Source of the DNA: Oxyruncus cristatus
Taxonomy: Eukaryota; Chordata; Aves; Passeriformes; Cotingidae
Assembly (NCBI GenBank): GCA_013399855.1
Contig: VXAY01003150.1
Coordinates: 3,686,358-3,750,357, forward strand
Length of the DNA: 64,000 bases
Direction: 5' to 3'
Below are positions 23,641 to 37,400 of the stretch, in pieces. Position numbers and translations under genes: made by a program. Numbering within the stretch: the first letter of the stretch is position 1; every line of letters begins with the position of its first letter. The notes beneath the pieces are model-generated. The model saw nothing but the letters and a program-made list of their open reading frames with translations, ran no database searches and had not been told where the DNA came from.

Positions 23641-24240
23641 GAATCACAGGATCATAGAATCATCAAGGTTGGAAGAGACCTTTAAGATCCTACAGTCCAA
23701 CTGTCCACCCACTGTATCCCATAAACCGCTAAACCACATCGCCCAGTGCCAGATGCAGCCTCCTCTTGAACACCTCCAGGGATGACTCTGCCACCTCCCT
23801 GGGAAACCTATTCCAGTGCCTGACCACCCTAATGGGGAAAAATTTTTTCCTAGTATCTAATCTGAATGTCCTCTGTCCCATCTTAAAGGGACTTCCTTTT
23901 GTCCTCTCCACTGCAGGTGTGGCAGAAAAGATGGGCCCCACCTCACTGAAACCTCCTCTCAGGTGGTCACAGAGAGCAATGAGGTCCCCCCTGCACCCCC
24001 TCTTCTCAAGACTAAACCAACCCAGCTCCCTCAGCTGTTCCTCATAAGACGAGTTTTCTAGATCTTTCACGAGCCTCGTTGTCCTTCGGTGGACCCACTC
24101 CAACACCTCAAACTCCTTTTTGAAGTGATGAGCCCAAAAGTGAACGTAGTACTTGAGGTACAACCTCACCAATGCTGAGTGCAGGGGGATGATCACTTCC
24201 CTAGTCCTGCTGATTACACTGTTCTTGATGCAGATACAGG
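23640..24240 (-). mobile_element. CR1 LINE, 3' part with C-terminal reverse-transcriptase ORF
   Basis: On the minus strand an open stretch of about 150 codons reads as the C-terminal end of the CR1 ORF2 protein, including WVHRRTTRLVKDLE, then EEQLRELGWFSLEKR, RGDLIAL and VRHWNRFPREV. This is non-LTR retrotransposon sequence, truncated at the 5' end. The frame is still open, so it is less decayed than the other copies here. It faces the second CR1 at 24485-25321. Confidence 0.85.
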
Positions 24241-24484
24241 GAAGAGCCTGGGAGGAGGCTGAGGGCTGGGAGCAGCTGCCTTGCACCCGGTCAGCCTCCT
24301 GCAGCCCAGTGGTGAGGCAAGGTAAGGCAGGGCAGAGAAGCCAGGTGAGGGAAGGTGTGAGGTGGTGTGGAACCACACATGGAACAAGGCAGGGCCGAGG
24401 CAGCAGCCCCAGCCTCCTCCCTGCCTCCTGGGCTGCTCCAGGCAGAGCCCCAGGCTAGGAGACGGGCTCTGCATATTCCATAGG

Positions 24485-25321
24485 GCTTCTAGAGAACAAT
24501 AAAAATTAAATCAGCGCTTCAGAGAGACCTTGATAAATTACAGAGCTGGGCGATCACCAACCGTATGAAGTTAAACAAGGGAAAGTGCCAGATTCTGCCC
24601 CTGGGATGGGGCAGCCCTTGATGCATGGACAGACTGGGGAATGAGATGCTGGAAAGCAGCACCAGGAAAGGGACCTTGGAGTCCTCATCAATGGCAAGTT
24701 GGATATGAGTCAGCAGTGCCCTGGCAGCCAGGAGAGCCCACCATGTCCTGGGGGGCATCAGGTACAGCATCGCCAGCTGGTTGAGGGAGGCTCTGCTCTG
24801 CACTGGCGTGGCCTCACCTTGGATATTGTGTAGAGTTTTTGGGTGCCACAATACAAGAAAGGTATTAAGTCATTAGAGAGTGTCCAAAGGAGAGCAACAA
24901 AGATGGTGAAGAGTCTTGAGGGAAAGTCGTGTAAGGAGCGGCTGAGGGCACTTGGTGTGTTCAGCCAACAGGAGACCGAGGGGAAACTTCTCTGGAGTTA
25001 CAACTTCCTCAGGAGGGGAAGAGGAGGGACAGGCACTGATCTTTTCTCAGTGACAGGACCCAAGGGAATGACCTGAAGTTGTGTCAGGGGAGGTTGAGGT
25101 TGGATATTAGGAAAAGGTTCTTCCCCCAGAGGCTGGTTGGGCGCTGAACAGGCTCCCCAGGGCAGTGGTCACAGCACCAAGGCTGACAGAGCTCGAGAGT
25201 TTGGATGATCCTCTCAGGCACACGATGTGACTCGTGGGGCTGGTCCTATGCAGGGCCAGGAGCTGGACTCGATGGTCCTTGCGGTTCCCTTCCAACTCAG
25301 CACATTATGTGATTCTGTGAA
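24485..25321 (+). mobile_element. CR1 LINE fragment, plus orientation, ends next to the PARL CpG island
   Basis: Plus-strand sequence matches the CR1 3' region: SVQRRATKMVKSLEGKS, then ERLRALGVFS in one frame, an RKRFFPQRL-like segment in another (so frameshifted), then GGGCCAGGAGCTGGACTCGA and the terminal gattctgtga. It is 5' truncated and not capable of coding. Its 3' end lies about 70 bp from the first PARL-side ATG. Confidence 0.85.
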
Positions 25322-25421
25322 ATCATGGGATCCCCTGGTTACACGGCGCCAGCGTTTCTCGCCAGGGGTGAAGGCGCTGCCACGCTCATCATGGCGGCAG
25401 AGCCGGGGCCACACACCCGAC

Positions 25422-28400
25422 ATGGCGGCCGGGGCGGGACGCGCTGCCCCGGTCCCGCGGCACCGCCCGACCGACCCCCCGGGCCCTCCATCCNNNNNNN
25501 NNNNNNNNNNNNNNNNNNNNNNNNNNNNNNNNNNNNNNNNNNNNNNNNNNNNNNNNNNNNNNNNNNNNNNNNNNNNNNNNNNNNNNNNNNNNNNNNNNNN
25601 NNNNNNNNNNNNNNNNNNNNNNNNNNNNNNNNNNNNNNNNNNNNNNNNNNNNNNNNNNNNNNNNNNNNNNNNNNNNNNNNNNNNNNNNNNNNNNNNNNNN
25701 NNNNNNNNNNNNNNNNNNNNNNNNNNNNNNNNNNNNNNNNNNNNNNNNNNNNNNNNNNNNNNNNNNNNNNNNNNNNNNNNNNNNNNNNNNNNNNNNNNNN
25801 NNNNNNNNNNNNNNNNNNNNNNNNNNNNNNNNNNNNNNNNNNNNNNNNNNNNNNNNNNNNNNNNNNNNNNNNCCCCGCGCCGCCGCCTCTGCCCGCCGTC
25901 GCCCACCGCCGCCGCCGGCCGCCCCTCGCCCCGCCGCCTGGTCAAGCCGCTCCTCTTCGCCGTCGGGGTAAGTGGCTCCTGCGGGGAGCGTGTTCCGGCT
26001 TTCTCAGTGGAATTCTGCCTTCTTGGATTTCGTTTCTCAGTACCTCAAAGTTAGTGCAAGGTTGTTGGCCAAGTACTGTGTGTTGGCCAAATACTGTGCC
26101 GTTACACTGAAATAATACGAAGGAACTTCAGATAAAACAGTGAAAGATATCCCAGTTTTATTCCATTTCAGTGAACTTAAATAACTTGATTTACGCATTT
26201 TGTTTGTGAACCTCCTTGATAAAGTATCGTCTTGTGACACTTCACATTCGGTGAACCTGAGGAAGTGGCCTCGGTTTGCACCAAGGGAGGTTTAGATTAG
26301 ATAGTAAGAAAATTTTTCACAGAAAGGGTTGTAAAGCATTGGAACATGTTGCCCTGGGCAGCAGTTGAGTCACCATCCCTGCAGGTGTTCAAAAAACGTG
26401 GGTATGGTACTTGAGGACATGGTGTAGTGGTAAACATGGTGTTGGTGGTGCTGGCGTGACAGTTGGATTTATGATCTTAAAGGTCTTTTCCAGCCTTAAA
26501 GTTTCTGTGATCCCTGCCCATCAGCGGTGCTCAGCTCCCATTGCCGTGGGGCTGAGCAGCCGGCACAGTGCGTGGTGTTAGCCTGGGATGAGCCCGGCCG
26601 GAGCCCCAGGATGGAGCGGTTGTTGAGCCTTTGTCTGGTGTCGCCCAGTTTACAGGCTCGGCCTTTGGGTCTGCTGCCATCTGGCAGTATGAGTCGCTCA
26701 AGTTGCGGGTCCAGACCTACTTCGAGGAAGCTCGAGCGGACTGGATGGATAAAATGCGGCCGCAGAAGAGGGGCGACTTCAGAAAGCAGGTACCCAGCAC
26801 CAAGCCCAGGCTGCTCGCACATGGGTGGATTCCTGCAGGAGTGTCAGGCACAGCCGCATCCCTCCACCATTTGTGCGACAGAGACTCGTCCTCATTATCC
26901 TGATTTGTAACTGGTTCTCAGCAAATTACAGCAGATGCGTTTCCTTAGAAGAAAAACTGATAGAGTGAGTTCCAGAAAACTGTAACTCACAATATCACTG
27001 TGAAAGGTATAGTGAAAAATGGAGGAAAATACTGCCTTCACCCAGAAATGCAGGAAAGGAGTTTGTATATCTAAACTAGGTATCACTTGTTTTTTCACCA
27101 TAAAAAAACCCCAAACAAACATTCCTGCCATGTCTGTGTCACTCAGAAGTGAACATGAACTCCCAAAGGGGACAGATCTAGCTTAAATTCTGAACCTTAA
27201 GCAAAAGATTTTTCAGTGCTCTGGCTTCTGAAATGCATTTGTATTTTCAGCCTCTAAAATCTCACAAATATGAGGGTTTAGAGGGCTTTTTTCCTTTGAG
27301 AGCTGACATTTGCATGCCTTGGAGTTTGGACAGCACGAACAAAATTAGTGCTGCAAGATTTGTTACAAATTTAGTTGGTATCCCAAAAGTATCAGTCGAT
27401 TAGTTTTTAATTAAGTATACTTAAAACTAAACTAAACAGCCATGTCTGCTTTATGTTTGCTTCCATGTTACTACTATGAGTTGTGGTGGACCAGGCTTGA
27501 TACTCTGTAGGGTCCTGTTGTCCAAGGGAAGTAGGGCTGAGCCTGGAGCTGCAGAAGCTCAGGGTCCTGGGCAGGACCCAGGAGCTGTGTTTAGAATGCA
27601 TTTTGTGCACACTGGTACTGCTTTGGAAATGGGCATATGGGGTAACCCTGGTGGGCAGCTGAGCACCACACGGCTGCTCGCTCATGTCCCCCACAAACCC
27701 ACAGTGGGCTGAGGAAAGAGGAAAGGAAGAAGAATAGCAAGAAAACTCAGGGATAAAGATAAAACAACCATCAAAAAATTGTTTAGTAACTGGGGGAAAA
27801 GAAAACAAGTGATGTGAAGGCGGTCAGTCATAATCTCCTGTGGAAAGACCAGTGCCCAGCCAGTTCATGAGCAAAATATGTTAAATGTCCTAAAATCCCC
27901 TCTTTTGGGGGATGACATTATGTAGTAGGGAATATCTTTTTTGTTAGTTCAGCCCATCTGCTCAGTTGTGTCCCCTCCCATATCCTGTCACTGCACGGGC
28001 AGTGAGAAATGGAAAAGGTCTTCATGTTGTGCAAACACCATTCAGCAAAACCTAAAACATCAGAGTGTTATCAGTACTGTTTTGGTCAAAAATCTTAAAA
28101 CACAGCACCATGTATAAGCTGCTAGAAAGAAAATTAACTCTATTGCACCATGCTTTCTTGCTTGGTATACATGAACTGCAGGTGAGATTATGATCAGCAC
28201 TTAATATTTTAAATAACTTTGGTTTTATACTTTTATTTTCCTTCAAAACCTGAAGGGGAAGATCTGGTGATTAGCTATTCAAAAAAGAAAACAAAACTGC
28301 CCTGTTGTTAATAGGCTTAAACTGCCAATCCCCATCTTCAACGGGTAAGTTCTATTTTTAAGAGTTCAGGATTCTCCCAGTTGCTTCTGAGGGCATCTAA

Positions 28401-31400
28401 TTCTTGTATTTTAGAAAAGTCATGTTTGTTTAGTGTTCTTATACTGGAGAACTGATATCTCTTATCCTGTGCCAGAGAATTAAACAAAAAATGCAGTGAA
28501 GTTGTTACTTTGATATCAAATAGTGAATGCTTTGTTTCATACAGCATTATCTCCCCTGCCTCCAACCTGCAGATAACGTTAATGACAACCATCAACACGG
28601 TTGGAAGGTCGTTGAGCTATCAACAAAATATTTGTGCAAAATGATTCTGAAAGCTGAGGAGTGGAAAGGGGGATGCAATTTGTCTGTGGGCTGACTGCAC
28701 TCAAAATAAACTTTTTCAGGGGTTTTAAACTTGGAGGAGGGCTGGGTGAACTGGACGCAAGGGGGAATGGATTCCACATCTTGTGAGCCACCTCTGCAAA
28801 AGTGATCCTGGCACAAAAGTGGAATCTCTCAAAGGTGGGTGGTGTGATGTTAGACAGCATTAGGGTGAGGCTTAGTCGAGGCAGGATTTATGCTAACTTT
28901 GGCTAATCTGCTAAAGTAAGCATTACAGGCTAGATCCTTGTTTAGTACAAGCAGGGTAAACTTACGAAGTTGTGTCAAAGGATGTAACTGCATTCTTTTT
29001 CAAGAAACTCTTCATCCGTTTTGGGGTATTTTATGAAAAGGAGGGTAGAAACTTTTCTGCAGTAAGGAAATGTCAACTTGAAAAGCCAAAGCAATCAGAA
29101 ATAAAGAAGTTTGAAACTGATTTACTTCACAGACTTCAAACAAATGCTTTCTATTCTTAAAAAAGGTACATCACCTTATGTGACTGTTCTTGAAATTGCA
29201 GATATTTCCCAGTGGCATTGATGTACAACGATTCTGTTTCAGGTTAACAGCTGGTGGAATAGCCTGACTGAGGGTCAGCGGACTGTGACAGGTTTGTGTT
29301 AGCTTACAAGTATTAGACATTCACAGGAAGAGAAATATGGCAAACAGGTACAGTATGTTAAAACAGATGGCTTTCATACCACATTTAGGTTGTTGGGCAC
29401 AAAGCATGTGTAAACTTACACCTGAACATGCACTATTTCTGCTACACTTCCTTCTCACAAACTGTTTTTTGTATGCGTTAAAAAAATTACTGTTCGTCTG
29501 GGTGAGAGAGTGTGGAGGATTAACTAGAATCCTCCCCCAGCAGCATTTTTCTCAGGAACTGTGAAAAACAGCAAATGCTTTTGGAAGGAATAGGTGTGTA
29601 TATATTCCACTGATAGGTGAAAATAAAATTCCCTCATAGTTACTTGCTTGCAGCATGTTGTATAAAAAGTAGCAAAAATTATCCCGTGAGCTTTCCCTTG
29701 GTTATAATGTAGCTTTGACTGGTTAGCCCCATGCCCGTTGAAATCCCCAAGGTAAATGTGGTATGTGAAAAGAAACTGATGAGAACTTCATTCAAATCCA
29801 AATGAAGTATCTCAGTCCATTCTGCTGTTATGTGTTCTACATTAAGCATTTACAGAGTCTACATTAGCAGGTTGTTAGCATGACGTTACTTAAGGTGCTA
29901 TTTCTATGTCATTTAACTTTTCTACAGAAGCGTTTTGGGGAAAAAGAATTCAACCAGCTTACTAAGTCTTGGAAGTGTTGACTCTCAGTTTAAGAACAGA
30001 TTGCATCAGTGCTGAATGTTTTGGGCCAGAACCATCTCAAGCCACTCAATTAACAAGCGCTGTCAGGAAGTTTTGTACAATGCTTTGAATCACTTCAGCA
30101 CGCAAGGCAGGTCATGACATAGATACTGTGGGGCAGTGAAAATTGATACAGTCTCTGTGTCCCTCAACATCAGGTTAATCTAAGGAGCAGTAGAAGTCGT
30201 AGCTGGTAGAGCCTGAACCATTCAGATACTTACCCTTGACTGCCATAACAAGGTTGGGCTTACTGTACTGAAATTGCTGACAGTTCTGTAACAGTTTGGT
30301 TTGGCATTCAGGGAAAGTATTTCCTATAATAGAGGAGCGTGGTCCAATAGGATGGAGTAGTGAAAGAAGAGATTATTGAAGTTTCAGATCTAGGACGTGG
30401 GTGTCATAGCTTTTCACAGTTCTTGCATTTTGTTGCAAACTTCAAATGAGACTAATTATCTGAGATTTACTGTTAGGTAAAAGAATCACAGATATTTTCC
30501 CCTTTAATATTTCTACCTATTATAAAACATTTTAAATGCGTAAATGCCTGGACAGAAATAGGGAATGCACTTTAAACAGGAAATAATAAATTATCATTAT
30601 GTGTCTAATAAATTACATTCTTATTTAAAGTGAAGACTGCAATAACATCTGTGAAGTAAAAAGCTATGCATTTGCTGTCTCCCAAAGGTGACTATGCCCT
30701 AGCAATGCCAATTCATCTTTTTATGCTTGATTTCTAAGCAGAATCTGTACAATTCCCTCCCCCAAAAATGGATAGGATGCTTACTGTGTGTTTGTAGGGC
30801 TCCCCCAGTCTTTTTCCCTTTGCAGTTAAATGCAGCTGTGCAGCAGACGGTGCCACTGGGGAATAAACAGCTAGATGGGCAGGAAATGGGACCTCTTAGC
30901 TGGCTCCTGTTTCGTTGATTCTGCAGTGGAATGGCAGTTTGAAACCACAGCTTGAACGTTCTCAGCACAGATTTTTCTGAACCGTTGTGTTCATTACACT
31001 ATGTTCAAACAGTTGCTATTAAAAGTCATTTTTCTGAAAGATGTCCGCTATGTAAAGGTAGCTTTCAGTATTTTTCTTTGCTTTTTCTAAACTCTATGCA
31101 AAGTAAGAAGTGGATATTGGTTTTATGGAATGGTGAAGAAAAAGTATAATTCTTGTAAGCTTCCTTTTAGATACTTATTTACAGTAAGCATTATAGTGTG
31201 TTACATTCATAATTTGCTTTTATGCTTGTTTTTCCCTCTTAATAGGTATTATAGCTGCAAATGCCTTTGTATTCTGTTTGTGGAGGCTGCCTGGCATGCG
31301 ACGGATTATGTTTACATATTTCACCTCAAATCCATCCTCCAGTAAGTGAAGAGTAATTTGACTTTCCTCCGTAGGGATGTAATAGAAGCTCTGACCATAC

Positions 31401-34400
31401 TGCAGAAGCTTCAGGTGGCACTTGTAGCTCTGTCACCCTCAAGCAATCTCAGTCGTGCCCAAACACATCGTTCAGTCTAGGCAGGAAATGGTTTAAGGGG
31501 AAAAAATTAGAAGCAATGGATCTGATTTTTTATGACAAACTTCTGTCTTAAAAAACTGGTGCTTTTCTAAATATTGTAACATTGAAACTGTTGCCTGCTA
31601 TCTGGCCTTTTCCTGCACTCAGTGGGATGCAGCTCCTACCTGTGGGAAGGTGAAGGGACACTCCTCCCAGTGATACAAACCCCAGCTGCTTTGTTGGACA
31701 GAGTGCAAATCAAGCCACTCTTTGGGAAGAAGGAAAATAAATTGTGCTACGTAATGTCATTCAAAAACTAGACTCAAAATGATTATTTGCTCTCCCTTTA
31801 ATGTTCAGCGGGAGCAGACAGAACAGTCATCAGTCACATGTGTGTACGCTTTCTTCCACAGACAAACATTAGCCTGTATGTTGTGTATGGGGTCCTTGTT
31901 TCAAAGCTTTGAGTCACATTAAAAAAACAAACTAAGCACAAGCTTGTCTTTCACTGTGTGTGAAATGTATCGAAGAGATTAACTTAGGAAAGCAAGTTAC
32001 TGGTATTTAATAGCAGAACAATTGGTTTTCGTTTCAACAGCAAAGAACTAAAAGGACGAGACAAATGTATTGGGAAAGTACTTCCTGCTGTCCTCTTTTT
32101 TTCTGCTGAAAAAGTGGAAATTCAACCAGTTCCCCTACACTCTCCAAAGCTAAAGATAGCTGTTATCCAGATCTGAGCATGTCACCCCAAACACTCATGT
32201 TTTAAAAAATGTTGACCTTCAGACCTGCTAATTGGCTTCTTTGCATTTCAGGGCTCCTGTTTCAGTGAGGAGAGCTAGTAGCTTTTTGAAAATAAAACTG
32301 GTTTTGATTTATGAGTTCATCTCTGTAGCAAACTAATTTTATATAGCTGCTTACATATTAAAGATCTTTCACTATATACATATATAAATATATTTTTCTT
32401 TTTCAAAGCATAGGACTCATGTCATAAGAAATGTTTTCTATGAAACAATCCCCCACAGGTAACTAAGACTGTGCAGCTTGCATATCTCTGGGTTGTATGT
32501 TCTACCTTTGCAAAGGTATTGAGTGGAATTTGAAATTAGTTCTATTTCTGGGTTTATATCATAGCTTGTATTTGAGAATCCAAGCATAATTAGTCCCTAA
32601 TATGTCTTGATTAATGTCTAGTCTGCATGTAAGTTGAAGCAAATTAAAACACTGACTTCTTTCTGTTCATTGTTTTTCTCTTTTGTAGAAGCCCTGTGTT
32701 CTCCCATGCTGCTCTCTACATTTAGTCACTTCTCTCTGTTCCACATGGCAGCAAATATGTATGTTTTATGGAGTTTTTCCAGCAGCATTGTCTCTCTTCT
32801 GGGATGCGAGCAGTTCATTGCAGTATATCTTTCTGCTGGTAATATATTTACAACACTTAAAAATATAAATATGTGCTCATGCAAGTAAAGTGTGTCCATG
32901 GTTAACAGCTGTATGATTACTGATGGCCCTTGCTCTATACTAAAAGCAGTACTTCTTTGCTGTTATACAGATTTTTGGTGGATTTAGGATACTGGGCTTC
33001 AAAATACCATGATAAAACCATGTCTGTTTTTAATTCATGCTTTGCTACCAAAATAAAGTAGCTCTTAAATACAGACTCATGTAAGTCTTGTGAGAAAAGG
33101 TGACAGTTAGTTTGTGCTTTCTGATGCTTGTCTGCATTGCTGACATCGTTTCCAATAGTAATTTCTCTTTTTTAGGGGTTATCTCCACTTTTGTCAGTTA
33201 TGTTGCTAAAATGGCCACTGGAAGGTTTGAACCATCCCTTGGAGCTGTAAGTATCTTGGAATATGAGAGACCTTATAGTGATCTCTGAAGCCATTTTGAA
33301 AGTCTGCTGTATTCCTTAACCTGCTTAAAAGCCAAGAATATATTTGGGATAATGGAGACTAGGAAGTAACTAGGCAAGAACTGGTTCTCCTGTTCTTCCA
33401 GTATGTTTGATTCTGCTGCAGCAGCCACTTAGAACTAATGCCACTTAATGCTAAGGGTTGTAAATGAGTCCTTAGCAGCAGGACCTCTTGTGTCTGAGCA
33501 GATTAGTTACGTAACTTATTGCAGAAGTGGTATTTCATAATTGTGTATCGGTCTTCTCTAATTAAAATAGAATACTTTAGAAAGAGATATGTAATCAGAC
33601 AATCAAACTCAGCATGTGATCCCAGTGAAAGTCGTCGGGCATGCTGTGCAGGAAGGGCAGCACTCCTGCCAAAGTCTCGCTGGATGAAAGATGTGAGGGA
33701 GGCTGAGGAGCTCTTGTGGTCGCCGGTTCTTTACGAGTGTTTTTAGTAGTAGAACAGTTTAAAACACTTAACTTGCTTTAAGTTTGAGATCAACATAGAC
33801 GTTTGCTTCTTAACTTACCCTACTAAATACTTTTGATAAAAGCCAAAAGTCAGATTCTCATTTCTCTGTTAAAATTATAAAAAATCTGTTTATCTGTGCT
33901 GCAGTTAGAATTTTTAGAAGTGCTGTGTATTGTCCCTTTTTCTTGTGAATAAACTATATCTGGAGCAAGTTACTTCCATTAGTCTCAGTGATCTGAACTT
34001 ACTGAAATTGCCACACATTGCATTAGTTTACTGTATTCAAAGTCTTTCCATTATGATTATTTTATGGATACAAAAGCCCATGGTCAATTTAGCACACTCC
34101 AGGGAATTACTTGTTTCCTTGACAAAAGATTTTTGTCCCTGTCCATCTGTTATTTTCCTTGATTTTGTGCAAGCTTCAGAATTATTCCCTTCGTTTGCTG
34201 TGTCTGTGCTTGATTAATCTGTGTTAGATTTCCAGGGTTTACTTGGGCAAAAGCACATTTACATAAATTGTTATCTCAAAAACGGGTATGGGGGGCGGGT
34301 ATTTCTTAATTCTGTAAGAGCATTTGAGGGATATTTTCTCCCTGGTACTTATCATTTCAGATATTGAAATTAAATAATGCTGTTTTGTTTTATTTTTATT

Positions 34401-37400
34401 TTGAACTTTGCTGTGGTGCTCTGTACTTTGAGTATTACCACAGGGCTGCATTTGAAAATGAAAGCCCAAAAAGAAAAGGCGTTCACACGCAGGACAATAA
34501 TTTTTTCCTTTATGTAACATCTCAGCTTACTTTGATGTCTTTTAATGTATTTACAGTCAGGAGCTATAATGACTGTCCTTGCAGCTGTGTGTACAAAGAT
34601 GCCCGAAGCAAAACTGGCCATCATACTTCTTCCGATGTTCACATTTACAGCAGGAAGCGTAAGTGCCACTGACCTTCGAAGAAATTCTTCTCTTTAAATA
34701 TATTTCCCCATACCTCTCCAATATCTGAGCAGGTGTCCTCTTCATTTGTGTTTCTAAGCTGTTAACTTTATTTTGAAAGAGAATACGGGTCATGAAAGTT
34801 GTGGGAACCAGTCGGAATTGTTGCAGCCTGGAAGTCGCTACACCAGTGTGGAGTGAATTTAGAATTATCCTAAATCCCATCATCCATGGGTCTGTTTCAG
34901 ATCTGATCCCAAGAGGTGAAAGAAGCTGGGAGGGAGTCAGGTTTGCCTGTCTGAGGAAACCTTGCATACGGATCCTGTTCTTTCTGATGGGTGATATTTT
35001 TGGTAGCAGCACTGGTAACAGGCTAATCTAATGCTGGCACACTGCCTTTAAAGAAAAACTCATCAAAATGAGAAATACAGAATTTCACTATTCATGGGAG
35101 ATTACTTTCCAGCCCTGGAGGAATATTTGCCTCCTCTTTTGGATATCGTCTTTTGATACTTTTAAGAACACTTTTGGAATTAGAAATAGACCACTGAGAC
35201 TTTTCTGCATGTGTAGTACTAGCATTCCTTTTTCCGTTTCATCAAGTTCTTTTAGGCATATCCACTTCCACATTTAAGAAAAGCTTCTTATGTAGATCTT
35301 AACTTGTTTTAATAAGTTAATCATCTTTGGTCCTGTACTTAAAGTTATTTTACTGCTTAAAGCAGTTAAGCCACGTCATTCCAAGATCATGAGATTTAAT
35401 AGTTTTTTGTAAGCAAAGCTTACAGGTTTGAACAAGTGTTCTTAGATGTAGCCTTTATGTTTTCCTTGTACTTCTGCTTGAGTGGATGTGGTTTATTTGC
35501 ATGCCCCCCTTTAACTGTATCTTTCTTAGAAAAGATGGCCAGGGTAGAAATATTGGCAGAGCCAGAGAGCATTGCCATGATCAAGTGCTCATTGCAACCA
35601 CAGAGCAAGAGCAATATTGGCTATTACAGTAGAAAGGTAGGAATAATTTTAGTCCTATTATGTAATTGTATGTAACTTTATATACTCCTTTAGCCTACCT
35701 TACCTATACTGTAATGGGCTTTTAAAATAAACAAGCCAATGTAGCAATAGAGCTGCTACTCTAAAACATATTTTAAAGGAAAGAAATCCTGCTAAAGTAA
35801 CATTTAATCCTAACATTAAATCTGTTGGTCTTTATGAAATGGGCCATCTAGTAAGATTTTGTGTATTGACAGTTATGGTGGCTTATGTCTCCTGAGGATG
35901 GTACAACATGGCTCATGTTCACTGTCATCCTGATTTTTTGTCTTCTAACACACACACCCTTTAGAACTAGAGTGTGATGATCAATTTAGATCAGATAAGA
36001 TAACAGGGATGCTGCCCCATGCGTTCCATCCACTAGAGGGTTGGAGTTTGGGAGGACAGATGCACATAAATCTAAGCTACGTCAGAATTAGAGAATGAAA
36101 ATGCTGCAATTCCATATTTTGTGGTGTCTTTTATAGCATGTACTCTTTCAGGTAACTTCTTTTTCCTGACCTGAGTTTGGAATGTATTTTGTTTGAAAAG
36201 GACACATTCCTTCCCTGCACTAGTCTGTAGATGCTCAGGTCTGTTTTCACAGCACAGTACAGCTGAGGACTGAGTCTGTTGTTTTAAAACGATTTTTTTT
36301 TTACAGTGATTCATTTGATATAAAATATATAGGATGTTTTTTGATCCCAAATTTTTGCTCTGTGCCAGAATAGAAAACTGTTATCAGTGGCCATTTTATG
36401 CTGTGACTGGTCCTGTCCATTCCATGTTCTCTTCCTTTTTAGGCTTTAAAAGCCATAATTGCATTTGACACTGCAGGACTTGCTTTAGGCTGGAGACTTT
36501 TTGACCATGCTGCACACCTTGGGGGAGCTCTCTTTGGAATGTAAGTCTGTATTTACTAACTTCTGCTTGTTTTGTATTTAAATCAACCCTGTATTTTTGA
36601 CTCTTTACTTCCTATTATTGCTGAAGTACAGGGGGTTTTTTTTGGAAGTTTTCTTAACTAGCATTGAATACAACTCACTGTTGTTCTTGTTGTGCTATAA
36701 AAGTGTGTGGAAAATGCTGTTAACAGAGGCTTTGGGCTGGAAGAATTGAGCTGAACTGCCTTAGAATCATAGATTACATGTCAGCTTGTCCTGTCACCAT
36801 AACCTGAGCTGGCTGGCTGTCCAGCTCTTCCCAGCATACCGAGGAGAGTCACAAGGCAGAAAAGATTCTCACAAAACACAGCACGGACAAATTAAAATAA
36901 CTTTAAACAGCTAAGAAAATGCCTTTGTCTCAGTGGTTTTCCTCTAATTGCCAATTTAGAGAGAGCCACAGAGTTAATACAAGCACAGGCCAAATTCCTG
37001 TGGGCAGCCTGGACCGCTGTTTTCTCAGTGTTGTTGCCTTGCCTTTGTGTGGAGCTTTCCTAATTAGTAAGAACTACTAGAAACAAGTTTGTAGGAAGCA
37101 GTTCTGTATTGTTCCACGTTTCAACTGCGTTGAGTTTTTTCCCTTCAACCCAATTGCAACGTTGTCTTAATTGGCACACGATTGCTAAGAGCCTTTTTAA
37201 ACACTTTATGTAGGCATTTGAAAAGCCTGCCTGAGATTTTGCTAGGCCAGATTTAACAGCAAACCAGTTTGTAGACCGAAGGGTTTGCTGTGTCTTGGCT
37301 TTGGTGTCAGTAAGTTCTGTGCTGCACAGTCTCCTCCCCTTCTCTGGCATCACAAGTGAATGGACAATCTGCATTATAATGCAGATTCATGTACTAAAAA

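Larger units (their letters stand above)
25370..25990 (+). promoter_or_regulatory. CpG island at the PARL 5' end, interrupted by a gap
   Basis: Sequence on both sides of the N run is extremely GC- and CpG-rich and contains exon 1 coding sequence on the right side. The jump in composition is just downstream of the CR1 end. Promoter role is inferred. Confidence 0.6.

Noticed and set aside
23729..24376. 215-codon minus-strand open frame
   Set aside because: It is the C-terminal end of a CR1 retrotransposon ORF2 plus chance N-terminal sequence, not a host gene.
25214..26110. Long open frames on both strands spanning the first N run
   Set aside because: Their length is created by translating N. 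Only the short segment ending at 25967 is kept, from the PARL splice donor.
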